A stretch of DNA of 16,144 nt. Origin: an uncultured Bacilli bacterium. Its GTDB lineage: Bacteria; Bacillota_I; Bacilli_A; RF39; UBA660. The notes beneath the pieces are model-generated. The model ran no database searches and was not told where the DNA came from. It worked only from the letters and a program-made list of their open reading frames with translations. The DNA is taken from positions 1 through 16,144 of the forward strand of contig CAKOYE010000022.1 in assembly GCA_934130485.1 (NCBI GenBank), read 5' to 3'. A program made the position numbers and the translations under genes. Numbering within the stretch: position 1 is the first letter of the stretch; every line of letters starts with the position of its first letter. Shown here piece after piece: positions 6,174-13,007 of this stretch.

Positions 6174-7890
6174 ATTTTTCTATTTCATATAAACTAGATA
6201 ACTTATTATATATATCTGGTTCAACTTTATTTAATGTATTAATTGTAAGTTCTAGTGATTTTTTATAATCACCTTTATTAAATAAGATTTCAGAATAAGT
6301 TAATCTTTTATTTAAATCCTCAGTATTGCTACGAAATCTGTTACCATACACTATTGCCATTTCCGCAAATTTTGCAGTTTTAATCATTTCTTTAGTACGG
6401 CCATAAATTTTTAATACTAAATCCCTAGCCGTATCAACGCGTGTATTTAAAACGTCAATTGTAATTGGTTTTTTTGAAAGTTCTTTAACAATTTCTTTAA
6501 TTGCAGCTTGTGCCTCACTTAACTCAACAAAGTATGATTTAGGTATTATTGGTAAATTATATCTTCTAAGTTGATTTTTAGAATCTTTCAAAATTAAACG
6601 AATTTCTTCTAATTGTTGACGTGCTCTAACTTCATCTTCTCTCATACTTCCTATTTTGTCTAAAACAGAATCAAGTCTGGTTTCCAAATCCGCTAGTCTT
6701 ACAATTAAATTTTCAATTTCTTTTGTTAGTTTTGAATATGCAAAAGCATTATTATTGGTATGAGATATTAGAACATTATAATCTTCATTTAAAGCATCAA
6801 AATCTAATTTTATTTTATTTAATTCTTCAATATTTTCATCAGATAAATCATATAAATTTTTAACGTCATCTATTGAAGAAAAAATTTCATTCAATAAATC
6901 GCTTATTTTAGTTATTTTACTTTGTAATTTATTGTTTGCTTCATCATAAACATTTTTTGTAACTTTTTCTTTTTCAAAGTCAGCAAATAAAGTGTCAAAA
7001 TATTCATGTAAAACTTTCAACTCTAATAAACTATCTTCTAAATCAAGCTTTTCGGCACGACTTAATATATCATCGATTTTTTTGTAAGCCTCTTCTACAT
7101 TATATTCAACATTCAAATAATCAAGTGGATATCCTTTGTTAGATAATTGTTTATATGTTTCTCCAATTTCGACAATTTTTTTAGGCAAAATACTAGTAGC
7201 AAGTAAAATAATTGAAGGCATTTCATTAACAACTACCTCCATATGTTTTAGCATATCACTTATAGTGCCAACTAGTTCACTTACCTCAGTGTAGTCATTA
7301 TTTTCCATAATAAGTTCGAATTTTTCAAAACTTTTAGCAATTATTTCAAATTGCTTGAAAACAGTTTTTTCATAATCACCGTAACTTTCTTTTTCATTAT
7401 TAAACTTTTGATATAACTCACGGTACTTTGCTTTCAATTTAGTAATTATTGCCCTATTTTTTTCTTCACTATTTGTTATATCTTTTATTTCTTTAAGAAG
7501 AAATTCTGAATTAGTACGAACCTTATATATTTCCATCTCTAATTTAGCAATTTTATACAAAGTTGCTTTATAATTCATTTGTGATAAAGAATACTCAGCT
7601 TCAATTATCATATCAGTGATTTTAGGAATCTGAATATTTTTAATATCTTCCAATCGTTCCTTCCAGTTATTATACATAACCTCCATTTTTTCACTTTTTA
7701 AATATGATTCAACTTTAGATAATTCAGGAATAATTGGTGTACTATCTAAAACATTTTTTTGAATTTCCAAATTATTAATAAGCCTTTTCATTTGTTTATT
7801 TTTTGAACTTTGTAATAAGTTTAGAACAACGACAATAAGGACTATAGCTATTATAATTAAAGTTACAAGTAACAATGCTATTCCATCCAT
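6172..7890 (-). CDS. ezrA: EzrA, septation ring formation regulator
   Basis: A 572-residue membrane-anchored cell division protein. In Bacilli, EzrA sits with its N-terminal helix in the membrane and its long spectrin-like coiled-coil body in the cytoplasm; it restrains FtsZ polymerisation at wrong sites and works with cell wall synthases at the septum. The N-terminus (GIALLLVTLIIIAIVLIVVVLNLL, residues 3-26) is the anchor. The rest is heptad-rich helix with the family features MYNNWKERLEDI, IPKITDMIIEAEYSL, VARQQLEEI-like segments and a C-terminal TYSEILFNKGDYKKSLELTINTLNKVEP. Length matches the B. subtilis protein (about 562). The start has GAGGTGG upstream. It is divergent from rpsD. Its neighbourhood agrees with the thiI-ezrA-rpsD order of Bacilli. 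Confidence 0.94.
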   Translation of the reverse strand: MDGIALLLVTLIIIAIVLIVVVLNLLQSSKNKQMKRLINNLEIQKNVLDSTPIIPELSKVESYLKSEKMEVMYNNWKERLEDIKNIQIPKITDMIIEAEYSLSQMNYKATLYKIAKLEMEIYKVRTNSEFLLKEIKDITNSEEKNRAIITKLKAKYRELYQKFNNEKESYGDYEKTVFKQFEIIAKSFEKFELIMENNDYTEVSELVGTISDMLKHMEVVVNEMPSIILLATSILPKKIVEIGETYKQLSNKGYPLDYLNVEYNVEEAYKKIDDILSRAEKLDLEDSLLELKVLHEYFDTLFADFEKEKVTKNVYDEANNKLQSKITKISDLLNEIFSSIDDVKNLYDLSDENIEELNKIKLDFDALNEDYNVLISHTNNNAFAYSKLTKEIENLIVRLADLETRLDSVLDKIGSMREDEVRARQQLEEIRLILKDSKNQLRRYNLPIIPKSYFVELSEAQAAIKEIVKELSKKPITIDVLNTRVDTARDLVLKIYGRTKEMIKTAKFAEMAIVYGNRFRSNTEDLNKRLTYSEILFNKGDYKKSLELTINTLNKVEPDIYNKLSSLYEIEK

Positions 7891-7902
7891 ACTACCACCT
7901 CT

Positions 7903-7957
7903 ATTATATATGATATCATACTTTTTTCATTTTTTTTCATTTTTTTTACATTTTTTG
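7903..7957 (-). promoter_or_regulatory. ezrA upstream region: possible -10 elements, palindrome and phased A-tracts
   Basis: On the minus strand four A-tracts (7951-7956, 7940-7947, 7930-7937, 7922-7927) lie 9-10 bp apart centre to centre. A perfect 12-bp palindrome TATGATATCATA follows (7909-7920), then TATAAT (7903-7908). TATAAT is too close to the ribosome site to give a leader; TATGAT (7915-7920) would start transcription near 7908. No good -35 is visible, which fits an UP-like or curved A-tract promoter. Confidence 0.4.
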
Positions 7958-8000
7958 ACGATTTTTGCAACTTTCTATCTATAGTATTTGTCTTTTGTGC

Positions 8001-8029
8001 TTGACTAACAAGAGAAAACATAATATAAT
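8001..8029 (+). promoter_or_regulatory. Sigma-A promoter of rpsD
   Basis: TTGACT (8001-8006), 17-nt spacer, TATAAT (8024-8029), close to consensus. Transcription would start near 8036, leaving a structured leader of about 165 nt before the rpsD start codon. Confidence 0.85.
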
Positions 8030-8035
8030 ATTGAT

Positions 8036-8192
8036 TGCATATTCATCTAGCAGCACTATTTTGAAAGCTGTGATGTGTTTATTACCTTGATGGGTTATTG
8101 TGTACCTTTTGCTGCAAAGCGAAAATATTAAAATAAACACCCCATAACTTGGCAAAATATAAAGTTTGATGTCTAAGCATTATTTGAAAGGA
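8036..8192 (+). promoter_or_regulatory. Structured rpsD leader, candidate S4 autoregulatory element
   Basis: The leader can form GCAGCA (8050-8055) with TGCTGC (8110-8115), 6 bp, and GTGTTTATT (8075-8083) with AATAAACAC (8132-8140), 9 bp. The second helix joins the interior of the first to a point outside it, so the two interleave as a pseudoknot. Further options are CAGC/GCTG (8051-8054 with 8067-8070) and ATGGG/CCCAT (8090-8094 with 8141-8145). rpsD is known to be autoregulated by S4 through its mRNA leader in B. subtilis, so this is most likely that element. The ribosome site GAAAGGAG (about 8186-8193) lies just downstream. I cannot align it to a covariance model here. Confidence 0.6.
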
Positions 8193-8201
8193 GAGAAAAA
8201 A

Positions 8202-8804
8202 ATGGCAAGATATACTGGACCTATGTATAGAAAATCAAGAAGATTTGGTTTTTCTGTTTTAGAAACTGGTAAAGAATTAGCTAAAAAATCTACTATTCCT
8301 GGACAACACGGAGCTAGTAGAGGTAAAAAATTATCTAACTATGGTACTCAATTACAAGAAAAACAAAAAGTTAAATTTATGTATGGTTTAACTGAAAAAC
8401 AATTTAGAAAAACTTTTAATGAAGCTGGAAAACTTAAAGGTGTTCATGGTGAGGATTTCTTAAAATTACTAGAAAGTCGTTTAGACAATTTAGTATATAG
8501 AATTGGGTTTTCTACAACAAGAAGAGGTGCTAGACAATTAGTTAATCACGGACATATTACTGTAAATGGTAAAAAAGTTAATATTCCATCTTATAGATGT
8601 AAACCAAGTGATGTTATAGCAGTTAAAGATAACGCTAAAGATATGACTATTATTAAATCATCACTTGAAAGTATTAATAACCGTGTAGAATTTATCACTT
8701 ATGATGAAAATAAAATGGCTGGTACTTATGTTAGATATCCAGAACGTAGCGAATTAAATGCAGATATCAATGAATCATTAATCGTTGAATTCTACAATAG
8801 ATAA
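8202..8804 (+). CDS. rpsD: 30S ribosomal protein S4
   Basis: A 200-residue primary 16S rRNA-binding protein that nucleates 30S assembly, contributes to decoding accuracy and in Bacillus represses its own translation. MARYTGPMYRKSRRFGFSVLETGKELAKK starts the family N-domain in its zinc-free (C-minus) form: the cysteine pattern of zinc-binding S4 proteins is absent. The S4 RNA-binding domain is clear at LESRLDNLVYRIGFSTTRRGARQLVNHGHITVNGKKVNIPSYRCKPSD. The end, YVRYPERSELNADINESLIVEFYNR, is typical. I start at ATG 8202 with AGGAG eight bases upstream; the frame is open from 8166, but those 12 extra codons contain the ribosome site. It is monocistronic with its own promoter, leader and terminator. 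Confidence 0.97.
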   Translation: MARYTGPMYRKSRRFGFSVLETGKELAKKSTIPGQHGASRGKKLSNYGTQLQEKQKVKFMYGLTEKQFRKTFNEAGKLKGVHGEDFLKLLESRLDNLVYRIGFSTTRRGARQLVNHGHITVNGKKVNIPSYRCKPSDVIAVKDNAKDMTIIKSSLESINNRVEFITYDENKMAGTYVRYPERSELNADINESLIVEFYNR

Positions 8805-8827
8805 AATCAGAGAAAATCTGATTTTTT
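8804..8827 (+). terminator. Rho-independent terminator of rpsD
   Basis: AAATCAG (8804-8810), 7-nt loop, CTGATTT (8818-8824), then more U. It begins at the last base of the rpsD stop codon. Confidence 0.85.
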
Positions 8828-8845
8828 TCTTTATTTAATTTTCTC

Positions 8846-8874
8846 TTTAAAATTTAAGTAATTTGTGTTAAAAT
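8846..8874 (+). promoter_or_regulatory. Probable promoter of the M23 peptidase gene
   Basis: TTTAAA (8846-8851), 17-nt spacer, TAAAAT (8869-8874). The -35 is weak. It is the best pair between the rpsD terminator and the AAGGAGGG ribosome site of the next gene. Confidence 0.45.
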
Positions 8875-8898
8875 GTATTTATACTAAGGAGGGATAAA

Positions 8899-10116
8899 TT
8901 GAGAAAATTTTTTGGTATAATGTGCATTATTGTTATACTAATGCCCTACTTTTTCATACCAAGTTTTGAAGTTTCAAGTAAGACACTGGGTGATTTAAAG
9001 GCTGAGCTTAATAAATCAATTCAAGATTTAGAAAATAATAAAAACGAAAAAAATCTAACACAAGAACAAATCAACACTTATAAACAAAATATTATTGATA
9101 TTAATAATTCAATTGCGGATATTAATAATCAAATTATTGAATTAACAAATGAAATTGAAGAATTGAATGTTCAAATCTCAGAAAAAGATGATGAAATTAA
9201 AAAGATTGTCAGTTTTTTACAAATATCTAATGGTGAAGCTGCTTACTTAGAATATACTTTTGGTGCTAAAGATTTTACAGATTTCATTTATAGAGCTGCT
9301 GTTTCAGAACAATTAGCAAGTTATAACGATAAACTTATTGATGAATATAATAGTTTAATTTCAAGTAAAGAAGAGACTCAAAATCAATTAAATACAGAAA
9401 AAGTAAATCTATCTAATAAACAAAAAGAATTAGAAGTTGAAATAGCTAAATTAGGAAACAAAATTACAGAATTAGAATCTGAATCATTAGATTTAGAGGA
9501 TTCGATCGCAACACAAAAAGAAATTATAAAAATGTATGAAGAGAAAGATTGTAAAGATGATGAGGATATAAAATCATGTGGGCGTGATGCACTTCCTCCT
9601 GATACAGCTTTCTGGAGGCCTTTAACAAATGGATATATAAGTAGTAACTACGGATATAGAACATACTGGATTAATGGTGGATGGAAAAGTGATTTCCATT
9701 CTGGAGTTGATATGGGAATTGAAGGCGGTACACCAATATACGCAACCGCAAATGGTACTGTTGCTTCAATTACAAGGTATGCTTCTTGTGGTGGAAACTA
9801 CGTTTATATACATCATTTGGTTAATGGAAAATATTATACAAGTCTTTATATGCATATGAGGGATATATATGTTAATGTCGGTGATACAGTCACAAAAAAT
9901 ACCGTTATCGGTACAGTTGGTGGAAACCCTTATATCGAATATTGGGACTCATGTTCTACTGGATCACACTTACATTTTACAATGTTCTACGGAAGAGTCG
10001 GTGTCGATTATTATGCTTGGGGAAGCAGTTATTATGCTAATAGGGTTGATCCTAGAGTATTAGTTAATTTCCCAACTTATGGTAGTAGTTTTTCTGATAG
10101 ATTATCTAGATATTAA
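8899..10116 (+). CDS. Secreted coiled-coil M23 (LytM/EnvC-type) peptidoglycan hydrolase
   Basis: A 405-residue protein starting at TTG, fixed by AAGGAGGG just upstream. Residues 1-27 (MRKFFGIMCIIVILMPYFFIPSFEVSS) are a signal peptide. Residues about 30-215 are a long coiled coil rich in E, N, I and K, of the type found in EnvC and PcsB-like proteins. Residues about 235-395 are an M23 LytM metallopeptidase domain with the Zn ligands in HSGVD (His267, Asp271) and HLH (His357, His359) and the catalytic His319 in YMHM. All key residues are present, so it is probably an active glycyl/cross-bridge endopeptidase rather than a pseudo-enzyme activator. A possible disulfide pair (CKDDEDIKSC) marks the hinge between coil and catalytic domain. 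Expected site: outer membrane face or septal wall. The TTG start may lower its translation. Confidence 0.92.
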   Translation: MRKFFGIMCIIVILMPYFFIPSFEVSSKTLGDLKAELNKSIQDLENNKNEKNLTQEQINTYKQNIIDINNSIADINNQIIELTNEIEELNVQISEKDDEIKKIVSFLQISNGEAAYLEYTFGAKDFTDFIYRAAVSEQLASYNDKLIDEYNSLISSKEETQNQLNTEKVNLSNKQKELEVEIAKLGNKITELESESLDLEDSIATQKEIIKMYEEKDCKDDEDIKSCGRDALPPDTAFWRPLTNGYISSNYGYRTYWINGGWKSDFHSGVDMGIEGGTPIYATANGTVASITRYASCGGNYVYIHHLVNGKYYTSLYMHMRDIYVNVGDTVTKNTVIGTVGGNPYIEYWDSCSTGSHLHFTMFYGRVGVDYYAWGSSYYANRVDPRVLVNFPTYGSSFSDRLSRY

Positions 10117-10121
10117 TAAAC

Positions 10122-10158
10122 AAAAAAAATATATTTGAAAAATCAAATATATTTTTTT
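10122..10158 (+). terminator. Shared bidirectional terminator of the M23 gene and tyrS
   Basis: A 16-bp inverted repeat (10123-10138 with 10143-10158) around an AAAA loop, flanked by A on one side and U on the other, serves both convergent genes. It overlaps the tyrS stop codon at 10157-10159. Confidence 0.85.
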
Positions 10159-11383
10159 ATATAAATTTACCAATATAATATTTTTTCTTTCCACGTCTTA
10201 TAATTAAAACACTTTCCTCAATTGCTTTTTCTCTAGTAATTATTTCAAATTCATCTAAACATTTATCACCATTTATGGTAATCGAACCTGCGTTAATAAA
10301 TTCTCTTGCTTCTCTTTTACTTGTTGCTATTTTATTATTAACTAACAAATCTATTAAAGTTAGGTCCTCATTAATATCAAAATTTGGAACATCCTTAAAA
10401 CCATCTTTGATTTCATCTAAACTTAATTTCTTAATATCACCACTAAATAACGCTTCACTTATTTTGACTGCTTTATTGAATTCATCTTCACCGTGCAAAA
10501 AAGTTATAACTTCACGTGCTAATATTTTTTGAGCAATTCTAACCTCTGGTTGTTTATTTTGTTCCTCTTCAATGCTTTCTATTTCTTCTTTTGATAAAAA
10601 TGTCAATTTTTTCAAGTAATCAATAACGCATAAATCACTTGAATTAATCAAGTATTGATATAACTCATAAGAAGATGTTTTTGTTTTATCAAGCCATAAC
10701 GCATTACCTTCAGTTTTACCAAATTTTAATCCATTTGCGTCTAATACCAAAGGCATAGTCATACCATATAATTCAGTATCTATTTTTTTTCTTGCCAATT
10801 CAATACCTGTTGTGATATTTCCCCATTGATCAGATCCAGCAACCTCTAAAGTAACACCATATTTTTGGTTTAAATGTACAAAATCTAAACCTTGTAAAAT
10901 TGTATAAGCAAATTCACAAAATGTTATTCCACTTTCAAGTCTTCTACTAATGATATCTTTATCAAGCATATAATTTACATTTATATATTTTCCATAATCT
11001 CTTAAAAAATCAATTGTATTTATATCCTTGATCCAGTCATAATTATTTACAACCTCAAAGCCAAAAATTTCTTTAGCTTGTTTAGTTAAACATTCTACAT
11101 TTTTCAAAACTTGCTCTTTTGTTATCATTTGTCTTTCACTAGAAGGTTTAGGATCTCCAATAAGTCCTGTTGCACCACCTATTAAAAGAATTGGTTTATG
11201 TCCTGCACGCGCTAAACGATTAGCGATTAAAAAGCTTGAAAAATGTCCGATATGCATAGAATCAGCAGTTGGATCAGTTCCAATATAAAAAGTTAATTTT
11301 TCATTATTTAGCTTATTTTCTAATTCTGGACTACTTATATCCTTAATTAAACCTCTCCATTTTAAATCTTCAAATAATGTCAT
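10157..11383 (-). CDS. tyrS: Tyrosyl-tRNA synthetase
   Basis: A 408-residue class I aminoacyl-tRNA synthetase that charges tRNA-Tyr. The HIGH motif is HIGH at residues 44-47 within TDPTADSMHIGHF. The tyrosine pocket region includes GSDQWGNI, and the KMSKS-type loop is KFGKT at residues 220-224, the usual bacterial TyrRS variant. A C-terminal S4-like tRNA-binding domain is present (NKIATSKREAREFINAGSITINGDK). The length is typical of TyrS (about 420). I start at ATG 11381-11383, preceded by GAGGAG; the frame is open to 11425 but that extension overlaps deoC. It lies 4 nt after the deoC stop, so the two are co-transcribed and probably coupled. The leader upstream of deoC is a tyrosine T-box, which makes uncharged tRNA-Tyr the inducer. 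Confidence 0.97.
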   Translation of the reverse strand: MTLFEDLKWRGLIKDISSPELENKLNNEKLTFYIGTDPTADSMHIGHFSSFLIANRLARAGHKPILLIGGATGLIGDPKPSSERQMITKEQVLKNVECLTKQAKEIFGFEVVNNYDWIKDINTIDFLRDYGKYINVNYMLDKDIISRRLESGITFCEFAYTILQGLDFVHLNQKYGVTLEVAGSDQWGNITTGIELARKKIDTELYGMTMPLVLDANGLKFGKTEGNALWLDKTKTSSYELYQYLINSSDLCVIDYLKKLTFLSKEEIESIEEEQNKQPEVRIAQKILAREVITFLHGEDEFNKAVKISEALFSGDIKKLSLDEIKDGFKDVPNFDINEDLTLIDLLVNNKIATSKREAREFINAGSITINGDKCLDEFEIITREKAIEESVLIIRRGKKKYYIGKFI

Positions 11384-11387
11384 TTTA

Positions 11388-12059
11388 TTACTCCTCACAT
11401 TCACAATTTTTATGAGTACAACCATTCATTATAGCAACTCCACTACTAGTTCCTAATCTTGTTGCACCTGCTTCAATAAATTTAGTAGCATCATCATAAT
11501 TTTTTATTCCACCACTTGCTTTAATTTCCAAATAATCCATCTTATGTTCATTCATTAATTTAACATCTTCTTCTTTAGCACCTGATGTACCAAAACCAGT
11601 TGATGTTTTAATAAAGTTTACAAATGTTTCATTACAGATTTCAGTCATTTTTATTATTTCATCACTAGTTAAATAGCAAGTTTCGATAATTACTTTTAAT
11701 ATTTTACCTTCTGCTGAATCACGGACTGTCTCTATTTCTTTTTTTACATAGTCAAACTTTCCGTCTTTTATTGCCGCAATATTTACTACCATATCAATTT
11801 CATCAGCACCATTTTGAATTGCATTTATTGCTTCATATTCTTTTATATCTATTGTATTCTGGCCTAACGGAAATCCAATTACAGTACAAACTGATATATT
11901 TGTATTTTTTAATAATTCTGATGCATATTTGACATAATAAGGATTAACACAAACTGACGCAAATCCATATTCTACTGCTTCTTCACATAGTTTTTTAATA
12001 TCTTCTTCTTTAGCATAAGCTTTTAAATTAGTATGATCAATATATTTATTTAATTCCAT
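11388..12059 (-). CDS. deoC: Deoxyribose-phosphate aldolase
   Basis: A 223-residue class I aldolase that cleaves 2-deoxyribose-5-phosphate to glyceraldehyde-3-phosphate and acetaldehyde in deoxynucleoside salvage. The family start is YIDHTNLKA; the Schiff-base lysine is Lys151 in FIKTSTGF; the proton-relay lysine is Lys180 in IKASGGI, followed by GATRLGTSSG. The start at 12057-12059 follows GGGAGG. The C-terminus NGCTHKNCECEE carries three cysteines, an unusual tail. No deoxynucleoside gene (deoA, deoD, pdp, cdd) lies beside it. It is the first annotated enzyme gene after a tyrosine T-box and is 4 nt from tyrS, so its expression should follow tyrosine starvation rather than deoxyribonucleoside supply. 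Confidence 0.95.
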   Translation of the reverse strand: MELNKYIDHTNLKAYAKEEDIKKLCEEAVEYGFASVCVNPYYVKYASELLKNTNISVCTVIGFPLGQNTIDIKEYEAINAIQNGADEIDMVVNIAAIKDGKFDYVKKEIETVRDSAEGKILKVIIETCYLTSDEIIKMTEICNETFVNFIKTSTGFGTSGAKEEDVKLMNEHKMDYLEIKASGGIKNYDDATKFIEAGATRLGTSSGVAIMNGCTHKNCECEE

Positions 12060-12078
12060 AATATCCTCCCTAGAATGC

Positions 12079-12106
12079 AAAAAAACCCCTACTACATAAG
12101 GACGAC
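12079..12106 (-). terminator. T-box terminator
   Basis: UCCUUA pairs with UAGGGG around UGUAG, followed by seven U (12079-12085). The 5' arm CCUUAU is also needed to pair with AUAAGG of the T-box in the antiterminator, the expected mutually exclusive switch. Confidence 0.85.
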
Positions 12107-12272
12107 TATTCGCGGTACCACCTTATTTCATAAAGATTTATGCTCTTAAAACTTTAACGCAAGTAAACGATTTAACTCTAAAATATGTAATTCAATATTT
12201 AATATCTATTAATTTCCACCACACATTAACTCTCTATAATTTTATTAAATATCTACTGATTATTTTTTCTTA
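12079..12272 (-). promoter_or_regulatory. T-box leader with tyrosine specifier
   Basis: Read on the minus strand: lower Stem I AAAATA/TATTTT; AGTA box (12254-12257); a 10-bp upper helix GATATTTAAT/ATTAAATATT; an AGAGAG bulge region; a distal loop with TGTGGTGG; then GAAT-TAC-A with the specifier UAC at 12187-12189; a GAG after the lower helix; and the T-box AAGGTGGTACCGCG at 12111-12124. The element senses uncharged tRNA through specifier and 3' end, and uses a terminator/antiterminator switch. UAC codes for tyrosine and tyrS lies downstream, so the specificity is consistent. Confidence 0.93.
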
Positions 12273-12439
12273 GTTAATTTTTCATTATATATTTCCAAAA
12301 ACGATCTTTGTTTATTTTTAGACTTTTCATCTTTTTTTTCATTTGAAAAATTTTTATTATTATCTTTTTTTACTGAACAAAAACTATTATCTATTCTAGT
12401 AATTGGTTCAACATAATAATTAAATCTCTTTATAAACAC
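12260..12439 (-). CDS. Small basic ORF of 59 codons upstream of and overlapping the T-box
   Basis: A GTG-initiated ORF (start codon 12437-12439, stop 12260-12262) with AGGAG seven bases upstream and a strong promoter before it. The product is hydrophilic and very rich in K and N, beginning (M)FIKRFNYYVEPITRIDNSFC and ending SFLEIYNEKLTKKK. I do not recognise a family. The middle is low-complexity lysine/asparagine; the VEPITRID and SFLEIYNEKL ends look more constrained. Its last codons form the lower strand of T-box Stem I, so it must be transcribed with the leader when the 12457-12485 promoter is used. Alternatively the ORF is accidental and the mRNA simply has a long 5' end. Codon use resembles its neighbours. 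Confidence 0.5.
   Translation of the reverse strand: MFIKRFNYYVEPITRIDNSFCSVKKDNNKNFSNEKKDEKSKNKQRSFLEIYNEKLTKKK
12284..12289 (-). promoter_or_regulatory. Alternative internal -10 for the T-box operon
   Basis: A perfect TATAAT lies at 12284-12289 on the minus strand, about 12 nt before the T-box 5' end, which is the usual place for a T-box promoter. The matching -35 (AACAAA) is poor, so use is uncertain. Confidence 0.35.
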
Positions 12440-12456
12440 TCAATCACTCCTATATA

Positions 12457-12485
12457 AATATAACATATTAAATTTTTTAAGTCAA
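12457..12485 (-). promoter_or_regulatory. Sigma-A promoter for the small ORF and the T-box operon
   Basis: TTGACT (12480-12485), 17-nt spacer, TATATT (12457-12462), with TG one base before the -10. The predicted start near 12450 falls at the AGGAG of the small ORF, giving a 5' end that is little more than a ribosome site. Confidence 0.75.
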
Positions 12486-12520
12486 TTAATTATATGTTTC
12501 ATTTATAATAATTATGCTTT

Positions 12521-12874
12521 TTATCTTAATTTTCTTTCCATAAAATCTACAGTTCTATTTAAGCTTTGTGCTAATTTAGCATATAATTTAGGGTGCTTCT
12601 TTATTTCTTCAATTATATCTAAATCAATTTTAGATATTTTTCTAACATATGTTTCATCTTCTTCACAAATAATATTTACATCTCTTCCTAAAAGATAATC
12701 TGGTTCTACTTCTAATATTTCAACCATTTTAAGGAATGTTTCCATTGTAGGTGTTCTAGTACCATTTTCATATCCACATATAGAAACTTTTGTAACATCT
12801 AATAAATCTCCAAGTTGTTGTTGTGACATACCTCTTTTTAATCTTTCTTTTTTTATTCTACTACCGTCTATCAT
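12521..12874 (-). CDS. XRE-family HTH transcriptional regulator
   Basis: A 117-residue DNA-binding protein. Residues 4-58 are a Cro/CI-type HTH: IKKERLKRGMSQQQLGDLLDVTKVSICGYENGTRTPTMETFLKMVEIL, with the recognition helix around VTKVSICGYE. Residues 60-117 are a charged helical tail (IDLDIIEEIKKHPKLYAKLAQSLNRTVDFMERKL), possibly for dimerisation. I start at ATG 12872-12874 with GGAGG four bases upstream; another in-frame ATG six codons earlier lacks a good ribosome site. It diverges from a second, smaller HTH gene and the two share an operator-like intergenic region. No ligand-binding or peptidase domain is attached. Its target may be its own promoter and that of its neighbour; the wider role cannot be told. 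Confidence 0.88.
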   Translation of the reverse strand: MIDGSRIKKERLKRGMSQQQLGDLLDVTKVSICGYENGTRTPTMETFLKMVEILEVEPDYLLGRDVNIICEEDETYVRKISKIDLDIIEEIKKHPKLYAKLAQSLNRTVDFMERKLR

Positions 12875-12894
12875 AAATCCTCCATTATCCATTT

Positions 12895-12989
12895 GTTAAC
12901 ACTATTATATCAATACAATGGTCAAAAGAAAACAAAATTAATTTCTAGTTAATTTTTGTCTTGAAATTAATTTTAAGTTAACGTATAAT
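12895..12989. promoter_or_regulatory. Divergent promoters and candidate operators between two HTH genes
   Basis: Plus strand: TTGAAA (12961-12966), 17 nt, TATAAT (12984-12989). Minus strand: extended -10 TGATATAAT, with TATAAT at 12904-12909 and a weak -35. Three related sites lie here: GTTAAC at 12895-12900, GTTAAT at 12948-12953 and GTTAAC at 12977-12982. The outer two sit at the minus-strand start and in the plus-strand spacer. An inverted repeat AAAATTAA / TTAATTTT (12934-12941 and 12949-12956) lies between. The layout looks like mutual or autorepression. Confidence 0.6.
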
Positions 12990-13007
12990 AAATATGGATG
13001 GTGAGTT

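Noticed and set aside
12181..12240. A short, truncated Stem I in the T-box
   Set aside because: When the sequence up to 12272 is included, a full Stem I with AGTA box and a 10-bp upper helix forms.
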